The notes: generated by a model from the sequence alone, not told the origin. 64,000 nt of DNA from Pseudomonas fragi (GCF_002269505.1 NZ_NQKQ01000023.1:19540-83539), one strand, 5' to 3'; positions 8,129 through 17,786 are shown, numbered from the stretch's first letter. Numbers and translations are program-made.

Positions 8129-8989
8129 TTAGACCGTCACAGCCCTGCGGTCTAGCCGGCTTATCCAGACGGCAATCAATATCACCAGCCCGCCCAGGAA
8201 CAACCGCCCCAGAGGCTCGTGCTGATTCCAGATCAACAGGCTGAAAAACAGCCCCACCGGCACATGCACGTTGTTCATGACCGCCAGGGTAGCGCCACTG
8301 ACCATGCACGCCCCCTTGTTCCACCAGTACAAGCCAAGCGCAGTGGAAACCAGCCCCAGAAACACCAGTACACCCCACTGCAAGGGGGCTTCAGGCCAGA
8401 AATCGGCTTTGCCGAACAGCACAAAAGCAGGCAATACCACAGCCAGCGCACCGAGATAAAAGTAGCCAAAGCGCCGGTAATGCGGCAAGTCGCTTGGGTA
8501 GCGTGCAACCAGATGTCGGTACATGACCTGACCGGCGGCATAAGTGAAGTTGCCCAGTTGCAGGAGCAGGAAACCCTTGAAAAAGTCTGGGCTGATGCTG
8601 TCAAAGCGAATCACCGCGGCGCCCATTACAGCCACCAGCGCCGCCACCAGCGCCCAGGGGTTGAAGCGACGGTTGATTGCATCTTCGATCAGTGTCACGT
8701 GCAGCGGCGTCAGGATGGTGAACAGCAACACCTCCGGCACCGTAAGCACACGAAAACTCAAGTACAGGCAGACGTAAGTGATGCCGAACTGCAGCGCCCC
8801 GATCAACAGCATGCCACGCATGAAACCGGGTTCGACCTGGCGCCAGCGCGTCAGTGGAATAAACACCAGCCCCGCCAGCACCACACGCACCAGCACCGCG
8901 AAATAGCTGTCGACGTGCCCCGCCAGATACTCGCCGATCAGGCTGAAAGAGAACGCCTGGATCAGGGTGACAAATAACAGATAGCCCAT
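8129..8989 (-). CDS. EamA/DMT-family transporter
   Basis: A 286-residue inner-membrane protein with ten predicted helices in two related halves. It resembles the YdcZ/YtfF-like and carboxylate/amino acid transporter branches of the EamA superfamily; the second half opens with LLLQLGNFTYAAGQVMYRHL and has the GALAVVLPAFVLFG segment. Substrate unknown. ATG at 8989. It lies upstream of the RBBP9-like hydrolase in the same direction and downstream of the giant toxin-like gene, 154 bases apart; nothing in its sequence suggests a role as immunity factor. Confidence 0.88.
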   Translation of the reverse strand: MGYLLFVTLIQAFSFSLIGEYLAGHVDSYFAVLVRVVLAGLVFIPLTRWRQVEPGFMRGMLLIGALQFGITYVCLYLSFRVLTVPEVLLFTILTPLHVTLIEDAINRRFNPWALVAALVAVMGAAVIRFDSISPDFFKGFLLLQLGNFTYAAGQVMYRHLVARYPSDLPHYRRFGYFYLGALAVVLPAFVLFGKADFWPEAPLQWGVLVFLGLVSTALGLYWWNKGACMVSGATLAVMNNVHVPVGLFFSLLIWNQHEPLGRLFLGGLVILIAVWISRLDRRAVTV

Positions 8990-9143
8990 GTATCTCTCGC
9001 TCAGAAAACCTTAGTCGCTTGCTCGTTCACGCCGCGGCGAGCCCGATGGAATGCGCGACCTTAGCGGGTTTGTCCTGGAAGTAAAATGCTGGTTTTGTAA
9101 TCTTGTCTGTGTAAGCGGGATTGAAGGCTTGGTATGCATCGCG

Positions 9144-12100
9144 CTAGAAATCAGTCAGGCGCTTCCATTCCTGCAACGCATCCGGGCCCAGCGGCCTGAA
9201 CAACGCGGGATCGTGAAAGAGCGCCTGCTGGATATCGACTTCGCTCATGGTTGCGCTTTGCCCCATAAATGGCACCAACTGCCCGTGCCACAGGGCTCCG
9301 TCCGGGGTGAAATAACCACTTTTGTAGGGCCGTCCGGGGTAAATCTGCGCGTAGATTTTCTCGGCAAAATAATCCACCACACTTTCGTCATAATTGACCT
9401 CCGCGCCCGATATGGCCTGCAGACCGGCCCTGCGGTGGGAAGCGGCATGGACATACTCATGCACTACCGTCGAGCGCACCTTGTCGGCATCCACAAGACC
9501 GTTTACCACATAATCCGGATGATCCGTGGCGATGTGAATCTTGCCTTGTGGCGAGGTCCAGGCAACCGGGCTGGATTTTGCAGAAGTGGCATCGTAGGGA
9601 ATGCCCATTTTGACCGCCAGATCACTGGCCGTTGTCGATATAACCTCAACCCCTTCCAGTTCGACGTTGAACCGGGTGCGAATTTCCTGCTCAATTCGCT
9701 TGAAATCGATGCCACTCGCAACTTTCCAGGGAGTGCTCGCTGGCAGGTTGTTCAGGTTGCGGTAAAGCTGCGGTCCGTCCGGTTCCGGAGTGAACAGGAT
9801 TTCAGGGGCGGTCTCCCATTTCGATCTTGGCTTGGGTTGCAGGGTGATCTCCGGGGCCAGTTCCCAAACACCCGTGTTCTGGCCCTGAACGGGCCTGTAG
9901 GCAACAAAAGGGCCAGCCTGTTCGCCATCTGCATGCAACTGCCAGAATCTGTTTCTGACCCTTACTACCTCATAAAGCTCAGGCGGATCCCCAGCCGCGA
10001 TATAGGATCTGTTGTCGAAGGTATGGACGCCAGCTGTCGTGTCGGGCTGCCGCCCTTGCAATGACACGTCGCTGCGCCGATAAACAGTCATGTCCTCCAA
10101 CACCGCCAGCTTCCCTTCGCCATGCAGATTCCAGGTTTGCAGGCTGGCCGTTTCAAACACTTCATTTCCCCCGCCCTTGATCCCTCTTCGTTTCCATAAC
10201 CCCGCCTCATCTGCTTCAGGCCTGGCGATTATCCCGCTGCTGAGCAGTTGCGAAGGATTGTGAGGATTTTTGACTCGCAACAAATAGTAGCCATCAGGGA
10301 GATCAGGGCTGGCAGAAACGAAGAATTGTTGCCGATTGAAATGTACGGCCCGGGCACCAGAAGTCAAACGCGGCCCGTAGGGGAGATTGGATACAGGATC
10401 AAGCAGGCGGTAGTCATTGGCAGTGGCGCTACCCATATTACGGACCTGTACACCCTGGACGTCGTTGACCCTGCGAAGCTCATCGCCTTGAACCATCGGT
10501 TTCCAGATCTCCGTATCCGTGACAGTCGCCAGCCCATGCTTGATTTCATGGCGCGCCACGCTTGAGAGCCTGGCCGTTTGCCTCAAGTGCTCGAGCCCTT
10601 TATCCGCCAGATTAGCACCGCCCTTGAACACTTTGCCGCTAGTCCACTTGAGCAACTGGGGCAGGCCATCCAGGGGGTTAAGCTCCTGGATCAGTGACAC
10701 CACCAGCGTTCTGGCCAGTTTCCCCAGCCGGGGCAATACCGCTTTGAAACCGATCTTCCCGGCCGTGTTAATCACACGTGCTGCGCCCCCGGCAAATCGT
10801 ACGACGGGCAAGAAAAACAACAGATCCAGAAGTACTCCAAATTTCCCCGATGCTCGGCGCACCTGATCATCGGAGAGCAAGTCGTCGATAGAACCCCAAA
10901 AAGGCGTAATTGCCTTCAAAAATGACAGCCCGGGATGCTCATAGTCGAAAGCTGTTACTCCTCGGGCAGCCGCACGGGCTTGATCCTTGTCGACATAAAG
11001 CGGAATCAGTCTGGCGATCTGTTTGCTGCGCGAGGAATTGAACGTATCGGGCAGAAGACGGCTCGTCTCGTCTAACGCAAGCAAACTGCCAAGCTCCTCG
11101 ACAATTAACCTGGATCGGGAGATACCATTGGGCACGGGCTTCTGCCCGGTCCGGTAAGCATTTTCATCAAGATTCAAAACCGTGCCATGCCGGAAGTTGT
11201 GAATCCAGGTATGAATACCGATTTTTTTTGGAGCTATTACTCCCCCTACCAGCAACGGCTTGAGCCTTGGGCTCTCATGTATGTGAAGCGCCCTCGGGAA
11301 AATCTCGTAAATATCACAGGTTTGCGCTTTGCATACTTCGAGAATAAACCCCTGACGCAACATCAGTGAGTCCGTGATTTTGGGGGAGTCCTCCCTGACA
11401 CTGCCCATACTTTCCGCTCTGACGCGCAACACCCTGATAGGACAGCACTCGATGTCCTGGCGCTGTTGCGTGGGCAGACTGTCCAGTAAAAACCTGACCA
11501 CTGTCTGTTGTGCTGCTATAAGCGCAGCCTCATGAGCATCGTACTGCCGGTTGAACTCGTGCTCGATATCCACCGGCAACTTCTTTAGCCGTGAGAACAG
11601 CTCGGCACTTGCACGGATCTCTTCGGCACTTGGCATGGTTGTTGACGTGTGCGGGGGGAAATCAAGCTGCAGATGCTTGCCGGCTGCGTAAAGTTCAAAC
11701 AGCGGAACGCTGCCCCTCGCAGCCGTGAACTTGCTGATATCGGGGTTCAGGCCGTGTTTGACCAGCTCTTTTTTTGCAATTTCAAGCCTTTCGGGAGCTG
11801 GTTTGAACAGGTCATTGGTTGCTTTAAGAATTGCGTGTTCATACGCATCCAGAGCCTTTACTGCTTGCTGAATCTCCACACTGGAATAGGCACCCAGTGC
11901 CATTTTTGGCACAACGCCATGCAGAGCAGCCCAGGCCAACAGTGGTGGCAGGCGCAAGGCAAGAATGGCGGCAGACTTTTCGCGAACCCCGGCCTGCTCC
12001 TGCCCGGTTGCCTTGGCGGGAAAAATCAGCCCCGGCCCTTGCTGGCCAGGCAACAAGATAACTTCCTGAAAGGTCATGCGCTGTGTCGAGCCTGGCTCGA

Positions 12101-14978
12101 TGGCATGCGCCAGTTCGGCACCATGGCGCAAGTTGACCCAACTGGCCGAGCCGTAAGTCAGTTCGGCGGGAATATCGCGCACACTGAATTCCGCTGGCAT
12201 GGCCGTTTGCAATAACCGCGCAAGCAGCGCTGCAAATGCTGGCGAAGTGGCTTGTCGTGAAGAGAGCAAATAGCTCTCAAAATCGCTGAGGATCCATGGG
12301 TAAGTCCTGCCCCATAGACGTTCCGAGTGCATATCGTAACCGGCGACTTCACCAGCCTGTGAGTAACGAAGCACAAGAGCCTTCCAGACCAGTTGGGTAC
12401 TAAGCGTCACCAGACTGGACTCGCCATCGCCGGCGCCATACCACCCCAGGGTCTTAATCAATTCACGGCCCAGCCACTGACCGCCTTCTGAAGAGAGTAA
12501 CTGTTGCAACGCGACTGCAGGTTGGGTGCCTGCGAAACGGGCAGGGTCAAAACCGGGAAAATAATGCGCCAGTACTTCCAGCGGCGGCAGAGCGTTAACA
12601 CCTTGTGAGGGCTGCCGGGCCGATATAAATGCCTTGACGGCATTCAGGAGCTTTCGCTCCTGAGCGGCATTGAGCAGGCTGTCAATCAAGGGAGTGCCCC
12701 GCTCCATGCTCAAATACCGGACTGCATACTGTTCTTCAAGATCGCTCAGTGCATGCAGCCTGTCAGCCGCCGTAGTCGGGTCAGGCGGCATGATACGGTA
12801 GTACTTCAGCATTTCCGGGAGGGTTACGGACTCGCCGTAATCAAAAAGATAGGTTGGCCTGTCATTCTGCAAATAAGTTTCCAGATGTCTGCGCAGCCTG
12901 CCAGGAAGTGTTCCGGCAAGCGGCAAGCGCTGATACAGCACCTGCACGGCCTCACCACGCCACTCATCCTTGAACAACTGAAACTGGCGGCATACCTCGC
13001 TGATGGCGCACTGCAGTGCTGAATGCATGGCTGGCCGCAGCCTGCGCGAAGTAGGCACGTCAGCCTGCTTCAACATTTCGGACATTGCCTGCAAGTCCGC
13101 CAGGGTAGCTTCCGCCTGCTGTTTGAACGTATTTATGGGCGCATCGGGCACCGGCTCGGATTTTGTAGGCAATTGGTACTCAACAGCGATGTATCTCAAT
13201 GGCCGGACAACGGCCTCCATGCTTTGAAGAAACTCCGGCACTGCCAATTCGATGCACTTCTCGCCTGCACATATGTAGAGCAGATCTACTTGAGCAGAAA
13301 CGCTGAATGCCTCGCGATCAGCGGCCATCTCGCGCAGCACATCGCCGAACGGTCTGGAACTGACCAGTTGCAGATGCTCGGGATTGATCTTCCCGGCTGA
13401 CAAATCGGTGATATGGCTGTCATCGCGGTAACCATTGAGGCTCAGGCTGTCCAGATCCAGGGGAGAAACCAGCGACTGGATCCGGGGGAATGTCTGCAGC
13501 AGTCCTTCAATCAAGGCGGCATCCCTCAACGGTTGCGCGGCGTGTTTTCCCTGCAGTGCCGCCTCACGCACCTGCAACACATGTCCGACACGGAATCTGG
13601 CTTTCAGATCAATTGCCTGCTCCAGATATAAGGGCTCTACCGCGCCAGAACGGATCAGGTGTGCACAACTGTCTTGCTGCCAGGCCAACAGCGTTGACAT
13701 GCAGTGGGTAAAGGCAGCTTCGCTGGCAACGGCCGGATAGTCCGCTAGAGCCCGGGGGCTATGGGCAACAACAGCTTCCCGATGATTCAAGGCGACCCCG
13801 GCCAGCAACCAGGGATGGTTTTGCGGCTGATCCAGCCACAGGGTCATGGACTGATTGAACTCACTGCCCGAGGAAAACTCGATCAGCCCCTGACCAGGAA
13901 TCAGCAGGATGACACCCGCAGAACTGTGAACGGGCGAGTCCCAGGGGCTACTGGTAAGAATCAGACATCCCGCCACCCGGGCCTCGATTCCAGGCACCCG
14001 CAGAATCAGTTCATAAACACCGGGGCTGTGCGTATCAACCACATCACCTGAGACTCTGGTTATCTGCTTGAGCATGGCCCCTCCTTCAGCCGTCAAGGTG
14101 CCATCGCGCATCCGCATATTGGCTTCAGCGTTCCTTTGTCTGGCCATTGCTTGTACCAGCCACACCTTGAGCGGCTGGTTCATCGGCAAGTCACGGGCGT
14201 AGCGATTGTCGGCGTCCTGCAGCAGCCTGCGCAGAGCACCCGGTTTCTCCAGACCGGAGTGACTGCGATAAGGATGGCCCGCAGTGGCCGAAGGGTATGT
14301 CCAGGTAGTCATTTGCCCGTCCGTGTTCATGTCTCCCGGATGCGCGGCCAACTTACCGCTCTCCCTGTAGGTCGTGAACAGCTGGGTAATGCTGCGGCTC
14401 TCCCACTCATGCCCGGATGCCCCAAGAACACCGAATACGAGTCGCTGCGGATCGACACCTGCCAGCTCATGGGGCGAGGCCAGGGCCATGGCAGACTTGA
14501 GCCCATCCAGCGGATTCCCGCTGTAATAAGCCACGATCTGACGCTGGCAGTGCGTGTAAGCCCGCGCCGCCACTTCCTTCAGCAAGGCTGTAAGCTGACT
14601 GGCGGTGTTGTCGTCGCCAACAATGCGTGCGCCTAGATCCCCATCGCTTCCTGCCTTGTCGAAAATCCCGACCATCCCCTGATAAACCGGCAGTTCACGG
14701 CTCGCCAGATATCGATTCAATTCCTCACTCAGACTCCGGGAACTGGCGGGCCTGGCAATCTGCTCTGTCTGATTCTGGTTCCACGCAAGCCGATAATCGG
14801 TGACATGCATCGCATCCAGATCAAACGCTTGCGAAACAAACGCAAATCGCCGGTGTAACGTTGTGCGAAACAGATCTCTGGCGGCAGCCAGAAACGTCGG
14901 CTGCCTGTCGAGGTGGCCAGCAATGGCGGCCTCCTCTTTATACAGTTGCTCTTCAGGCCGGGACGAAACAATGGACAT
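9144..14978 (-). CDS. Giant dermonecrotic-toxin-type (DUF6543-like) protein with C-terminal HExxH metallopeptidase motif
   Basis: A single 1,944-codon gene. The N-terminal three quarters look like the long DUF6543/dermonecrotic-toxin domain proteins common in Pseudomonas: a helical, repeat-poor body with TaxP-like LPVYQGMVG, PHELAGVDP and a hydrophobic stretch LLDLLFFLPVVRFAGGAARV near residues 1378-1400. No signal peptide is seen. Around residues 1500-1800 lie beta-rich segments (PDLPDGYYLLRVK, DNRSYIAAGDPPELYEVV). The C-terminus has VVHEYVHAASHR with the zinc-type HExxH at 1840-1844 and NYDESVVDYFAE (1862-1873) offering a third ligand, so a zinc metalloprotease warhead is likely. ATG 14978 has GAGG upstream. 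No immunity gene or secretion genes are adjacent. Delivery route and target are unknown; other large-effector explanations are possible. Confidence 0.8.
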   Translation of the reverse strand: MSIVSSRPEEQLYKEEAAIAGHLDRQPTFLAAARDLFRTTLHRRFAFVSQAFDLDAMHVTDYRLAWNQNQTEQIARPASSRSLSEELNRYLASRELPVYQGMVGIFDKAGSDGDLGARIVGDDNTASQLTALLKEVAARAYTHCQRQIVAYYSGNPLDGLKSAMALASPHELAGVDPQRLVFGVLGASGHEWESRSITQLFTTYRESGKLAAHPGDMNTDGQMTTWTYPSATAGHPYRSHSGLEKPGALRRLLQDADNRYARDLPMNQPLKVWLVQAMARQRNAEANMRMRDGTLTAEGGAMLKQITRVSGDVVDTHSPGVYELILRVPGIEARVAGCLILTSSPWDSPVHSSAGVILLIPGQGLIEFSSGSEFNQSMTLWLDQPQNHPWLLAGVALNHREAVVAHSPRALADYPAVASEAAFTHCMSTLLAWQQDSCAHLIRSGAVEPLYLEQAIDLKARFRVGHVLQVREAALQGKHAAQPLRDAALIEGLLQTFPRIQSLVSPLDLDSLSLNGYRDDSHITDLSAGKINPEHLQLVSSRPFGDVLREMAADREAFSVSAQVDLLYICAGEKCIELAVPEFLQSMEAVVRPLRYIAVEYQLPTKSEPVPDAPINTFKQQAEATLADLQAMSEMLKQADVPTSRRLRPAMHSALQCAISEVCRQFQLFKDEWRGEAVQVLYQRLPLAGTLPGRLRRHLETYLQNDRPTYLFDYGESVTLPEMLKYYRIMPPDPTTAADRLHALSDLEEQYAVRYLSMERGTPLIDSLLNAAQERKLLNAVKAFISARQPSQGVNALPPLEVLAHYFPGFDPARFAGTQPAVALQQLLSSEGGQWLGRELIKTLGWYGAGDGESSLVTLSTQLVWKALVLRYSQAGEVAGYDMHSERLWGRTYPWILSDFESYLLSSRQATSPAFAALLARLLQTAMPAEFSVRDIPAELTYGSASWVNLRHGAELAHAIEPGSTQRMTFQEVILLPGQQGPGLIFPAKATGQEQAGVREKSAAILALRLPPLLAWAALHGVVPKMALGAYSSVEIQQAVKALDAYEHAILKATNDLFKPAPERLEIAKKELVKHGLNPDISKFTAARGSVPLFELYAAGKHLQLDFPPHTSTTMPSAEEIRASAELFSRLKKLPVDIEHEFNRQYDAHEAALIAAQQTVVRFLLDSLPTQQRQDIECCPIRVLRVRAESMGSVREDSPKITDSLMLRQGFILEVCKAQTCDIYEIFPRALHIHESPRLKPLLVGGVIAPKKIGIHTWIHNFRHGTVLNLDENAYRTGQKPVPNGISRSRLIVEELGSLLALDETSRLLPDTFNSSRSKQIARLIPLYVDKDQARAAARGVTAFDYEHPGLSFLKAITPFWGSIDDLLSDDQVRRASGKFGVLLDLLFFLPVVRFAGGAARVINTAGKIGFKAVLPRLGKLARTLVVSLIQELNPLDGLPQLLKWTSGKVFKGGANLADKGLEHLRQTARLSSVARHEIKHGLATVTDTEIWKPMVQGDELRRVNDVQGVQVRNMGSATANDYRLLDPVSNLPYGPRLTSGARAVHFNRQQFFVSASPDLPDGYYLLRVKNPHNPSQLLSSGIIARPEADEAGLWKRRGIKGGGNEVFETASLQTWNLHGEGKLAVLEDMTVYRRSDVSLQGRQPDTTAGVHTFDNRSYIAAGDPPELYEVVRVRNRFWQLHADGEQAGPFVAYRPVQGQNTGVWELAPEITLQPKPRSKWETAPEILFTPEPDGPQLYRNLNNLPASTPWKVASGIDFKRIEQEIRTRFNVELEGVEVISTTASDLAVKMGIPYDATSAKSSPVAWTSPQGKIHIATDHPDYVVNGLVDADKVRSTVVHEYVHAASHRRAGLQAISGAEVNYDESVVDYFAEKIYAQIYPGRPYKSGYFTPDGALWHGQLVPFMGQSATMSEVDIQQALFHDPALFRPLGPDALQEWKRLTDF

Positions 14979-15277
14979 GGTGCATCTGCCTCAATCAGTG
15001 ACGTTTTGCCATGGGATAAGTCCCCGCACAAAACAACCGATGAGCAAACTAGCAGAGCGCGGCGGGATAAAAAGATAGATATGTAAGGCACCCGAGCCAT
15101 CTCGAAATGCTTGGTGCCTGTACAAAATAGCCGGGCAAAAAAAACCCGATCTAGCGCACGGGCTGATCGGGCATGAGCACTCAAAAAAGTGCAAAGGGAG
15201 GTTCGATGCGCGAACCGCTTGCTTGAAGGAGCAATAAAACAATTAAGCCATCGGGCGATTATCTGTCGATTAACAGA
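14979..15277. other. Gap upstream of the giant toxin gene
   Basis: About 300 bases with no supportable gene. It holds the azoR terminator (15137-15171), a small inverted repeat CTGT-N6-ACAG near 15262, and between 14979 and 15136 presumably the promoter and leader of the toxin-like gene. An 83-codon frame on the minus strand (14991-15242) spans the terminator and shows no protein-like pattern. Confidence 0.5.
15137..15171 (-). terminator. Intrinsic terminator after azoR
   Basis: Read on the minus strand: stem CCCGATC, a 13-base loop, stem GATCGGG, then eight T residues. It lies 107 bases past the azoreductase stop and insulates the toxin-like gene downstream from it. Confidence 0.8.
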
Positions 15278-15877
15278 CTAAGCGATGGCAGTCAGCCTGG
15301 CCTTGGCCTGATTCAAGCCTTTCTCCTGGAAGTCACCGCCCAGGTTCAGGCCTTCGGCATGGATAAAGGTCACATCGTGAATGCCGATAAAAGCCAGGAC
15401 TTGCCGTAGATAGGGTTCCTGATGGTCCGAGGTGCTACCCGCATATAGCCCGCCGCGTGCGGTCAGCACGTATGCTTTCTTGCCGGTCAAAAGCCCCTGC
15501 GGCCCGGTTTCGGTGTACTTGAAGGTTACGCCGGCCCGCAACACGTGATCCAGCCAGGCTTTGAGCGTGCTCGGTATCGCGAAGTTGTACATGGGCGCCG
15601 CCAGCACCAGCACATCAGCGCCGAGTACCTCATCGGTCAACTCGTCGGAACGCTTCAGGGAAGCTTGTTCGTCTGCACTGCGTTGCGCTTCGGGCTTCAT
15701 CCAGCCACCCAACAGGTTGGCATCAAGGTGCGGCACCGGGTTCAATGCAAGGTCACGTACGGTGACCTGATCAGCTGGACGGGCCGCTTGCCACTGGCTG
15801 ATGAACTGCCGGGTCAACTGACGGGAAAAAGAGCCTTGTTGGCGGGCACTGCTTTCAATGATCAGAACATTGGACAT
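15278..15877 (-). CDS. azoR: FMN-dependent NADH-azoreductase
   Basis: A 199-residue flavodoxin-fold protein. It starts NVLIIESSARQQGSFSRQL, the phosphate-binding loop of the AzoR/ArpB family, and contains the flavin-contacting APMYNFAIPSTLKAWLDHV and TARGG segments at the usual positions (about 95-115 and 140-150). It reduces quinones and azo bonds using NAD(P)H in the cytoplasm, protecting against electrophiles. The frame opens 15 codons upstream, but ATG 15877 gives the family-typical start and has GGAG upstream. The LysR gene is divergent across a 156-base gap and is the likely regulator. Confidence 0.92.
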   Translation of the reverse strand: MSNVLIIESSARQQGSFSRQLTRQFISQWQAARPADQVTVRDLALNPVPHLDANLLGGWMKPEAQRSADEQASLKRSDELTDEVLGADVLVLAAPMYNFAIPSTLKAWLDHVLRAGVTFKYTETGPQGLLTGKKAYVLTARGGLYAGSTSDHQEPYLRQVLAFIGIHDVTFIHAEGLNLGGDFQEKGLNQAKARLTAIA

Positions 15878-16033
15878 GGCGGATAAGCTCCATCTGTAAA
15901 TGCTGTAAGACGATGGAGCCAAGGTTAGAGAGCATTGCTTCGATAAAAAAGCGCAATTACCTGCTACAACCTATCTATAAACCTGTTTGTTTAGCGGTAT
16001 CCTGTAGCCACTCCAACACCAGAGGAATTCATC

Positions 16034-16957
16034 GTGAAAGCGCCCCGCGTGACCCTTGATCAATGGCGCACCTTGCAGGCGGTGGTTGACCACGGTGGCT
16101 TCGCCCAAGCCGCTGAAGTACTCCACCGCTCGCAGTCGTCTGTCAGCTACACCGTGGCCCGCATGCAGGATCAGCTCGGCGTGCCGCTGCTACGCATCGA
16201 CGGGCGCAAGGCGGTGCTGACCGAAGCGGGCGGCGTGTTGCTGCGCCGTTCGCGGCAACTGGTCAAGCAGGCCAGCCAGCTTGAAGACCTCGCCCATCAT
16301 ATGGAGCAAGGCTGGGAGGCCGAGGTGCGCCTGGTCGTCGACGCTGCCTACCCCAACGCCCGGCTGGTGCGTGCCCTGACAGCCTTTATGCCGCAAAGCC
16401 GGGGCTGTCGCGTGCGTCTGCGTGAAGAAGTGTTGTCCGGCGTCGAGGAGGTGCTGCTCGAAGGCGTGGCAGATCTGGCCATCAGCAGCTTCAATATTCC
16501 CGGCTATCTGGGTACCGAATTGAGCACCGTGGAATTTGTCGCCGTGGCCCACCCCGACCACCCGCTGCATCGCCTGCAGCGCGAGTTGCACTTCCAGGAT
16601 CTCGAAAGCCAGTTACAAGTGGTGATTCGTGATTCCGGGCGCCAGCAGCCACGCGACGTCGGCTGGCTGGGCTCCGAACAGCGCTGGACCGTGGGCAGCC
16701 TGGCCACGGCGGCCGCCTTCGTGAGCAGCGGGCTGGGGTTTGCCTGGTTGCCGCGGCACATGATCGAGCGGGAGCTCAAGGAAGGCGTGCTCAAGCCACT
16801 CCCCCTCAACCAGGGCGGCAACCGCCACCCGGTGTTTTTCCTGTACGCCAACAAGGACAAACCATTGGGCCCGGCGACACAGATTCTTGTCGAATTGTTG
16901 CAAACTTTCGACACGGCGCCGCTGGATGCGCCTTTCGCCGCGCCGCAGCAAGCGTGA
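16034..16957 (+). CDS. LysR-family transcriptional regulator
   Basis: A 307-residue protein with an N-terminal winged helix-turn-helix (LDQWRTLQAVVDHGGFAQAAEVLHRSQSSVSYTVARMQ, seen at about residues 7-47) and a C-terminal periplasmic-binding-like effector domain. GTG start at 16034 with AGAGGAA upstream. Divergent orientation to azoR is the classic arrangement for a LysR activator of the adjacent gene; control of azoR and of itself is inferred, not shown. An ATTGC-N14-GCAAT imperfect dyad in the shared gap at 15934-15957 could be its site. The effector molecule is unknown, perhaps a quinone or electrophile. Confidence 0.93.
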   Translation: MKAPRVTLDQWRTLQAVVDHGGFAQAAEVLHRSQSSVSYTVARMQDQLGVPLLRIDGRKAVLTEAGGVLLRRSRQLVKQASQLEDLAHHMEQGWEAEVRLVVDAAYPNARLVRALTAFMPQSRGCRVRLREEVLSGVEEVLLEGVADLAISSFNIPGYLGTELSTVEFVAVAHPDHPLHRLQRELHFQDLESQLQVVIRDSGRQQPRDVGWLGSEQRWTVGSLATAAAFVSSGLGFAWLPRHMIERELKEGVLKPLPLNQGGNRHPVFFLYANKDKPLGPATQILVELLQTFDTAPLDAPFAAPQQA

Positions 16958-17049
16958 ACAGCAGTGGGCAGGAACCTGATTCGAGAATATCCTGTCCAAC
17001 ACCCGCCGCCCGTGAACATCTGCCATTGCAAGATGTGGCACGGGCACTG

Positions 17050-17089
17050 GTTCAATGCCCCCGGTGTCACTGCCGGTGTGGCATTGAAC
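17050..17089. repeat. Perfect 10-base inverted repeat before ppiA
   Basis: Arms GTTCAATGCC and GGCATTGAAC flank a 20-base loop that itself has CCGG-N8-CCGG. It ends 30 bases before the cyclophilin ATG. It has no T-run, so it is not a standard terminator for the LysR gene; it may be an operator or mRNA hairpin. Confidence 0.6.
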
Positions 17090-17119
17090 GGTCACCCAAC
17101 TTTTCAGGATCACTGAACC

Positions 17120-17683
17120 ATGCTTAAAAAAATTGCTCTTGCCGCTGGCGCCCTGCTGTTCGCTGCCAACCTTATGGCGGCTGACGCTGCCAAAGCGCCT
17201 CATGTGGTGCTGGAAACCAGCTTTGGCAAGATCGAAATCGAACTGGATCCGGTCAAGGCTCCAATCAGCACTGAAAACTTTCTCAAGTATGTCGACAGCG
17301 GTTTTTACAGCAACACCATTTTTCACCGTGTGATCCCGGGCTTCATGGTGCAGGGTGGCGGTTTTACCTCGCAGATGGTGCAAAAGCAGACCCGCGACCC
17401 GATCAAGAACGAAGCCAGCAACGGCTTGCATAACGTTCGCGGGACCCTGTCGATGGCACGCACCTCGAACCCGAACTCGGCCACCAGCCAATTCTTTATC
17501 AACGTGGCGGACAATGCGTTTCTGGACCCGGGCCGTGATGCCGGTTACGCCGTATTCGCCAAGGTGGTAAATGGCATGGATGTGGTTGACCAGATCGTCA
17601 ACTCGCAAACCACCACCAAACAAGGCATGCAAAATGTGCCAATCGATCCGGTATTGATCAAGTCGGCCAAGCGCGTCGACTGA
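17120..17683 (+). CDS. ppiA: Periplasmic peptidyl-prolyl cis-trans isomerase A (cyclophilin)
   Basis: A 187-residue cyclophilin. A signal peptide of about 20 residues (MLKKIALAAGALLFAANLMA) precedes the isomerase domain, which carries FHRVIPGFMVQGGG, MARTSNPNSATSQFFINV and GYAVFAKVVNGMDVVDQI, the core catalytic stretch including the conserved Arg/Phe/Gln residues. It accelerates proline isomerisation during folding in the periplasm. ATG 17120 with AGGATC upstream. The LysR gene ends 162 bases before it; a long inverted repeat lies in between. No operon partner is seen downstream, where a REP arm follows. Confidence 0.95.
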   Translation: MLKKIALAAGALLFAANLMAADAAKAPHVVLETSFGKIEIELDPVKAPISTENFLKYVDSGFYSNTIFHRVIPGFMVQGGGFTSQMVQKQTRDPIKNEASNGLHNVRGTLSMARTSNPNSATSQFFINVADNAFLDPGRDAGYAVFAKVVNGMDVVDQIVNSQTTTKQGMQNVPIDPVLIKSAKRVD

Positions 17684-17720
17684 CAGTTAGCAGACTGCAG
17701 GGAGCCTTGACCGGCGCCCC

Positions 17721-17748
17721 GTAGCAGCTGCCGAAGGAACGAGGCTGC
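17721..17748. repeat. Single REP arm
   Basis: The sequence starts GTAGCAGCTGCCGAAGGAAC and is a single arm of the same REP family as the outer arms at 7359-7513. It lies between ppiA and the ABC exporter gene. Confidence 0.55.
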
Positions 17749-17786
17749 TCCGCTGCACCGGTCACACCACTAAAGGAGAGCCCGCA

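Noticed and set aside
9021..9042. GCTCG/CGAGC hairpin after the toxin gene as a terminator
   Set aside because: Short stem, no T-run; too weak to call.
10536..10550. A second HExxH (HEIKH, residues 1477-1481) in the giant toxin
   Set aside because: It lies in a basic helical stretch without a following acidic ligand and is not near the C-terminal motif; chance occurrence is likely.
14991..15242. 83-codon frame upstream of the toxin gene as a possible chaperone or immunity gene
   Set aside because: It runs across the azoR terminator, has no binding site and no protein-like hydrophobic pattern.
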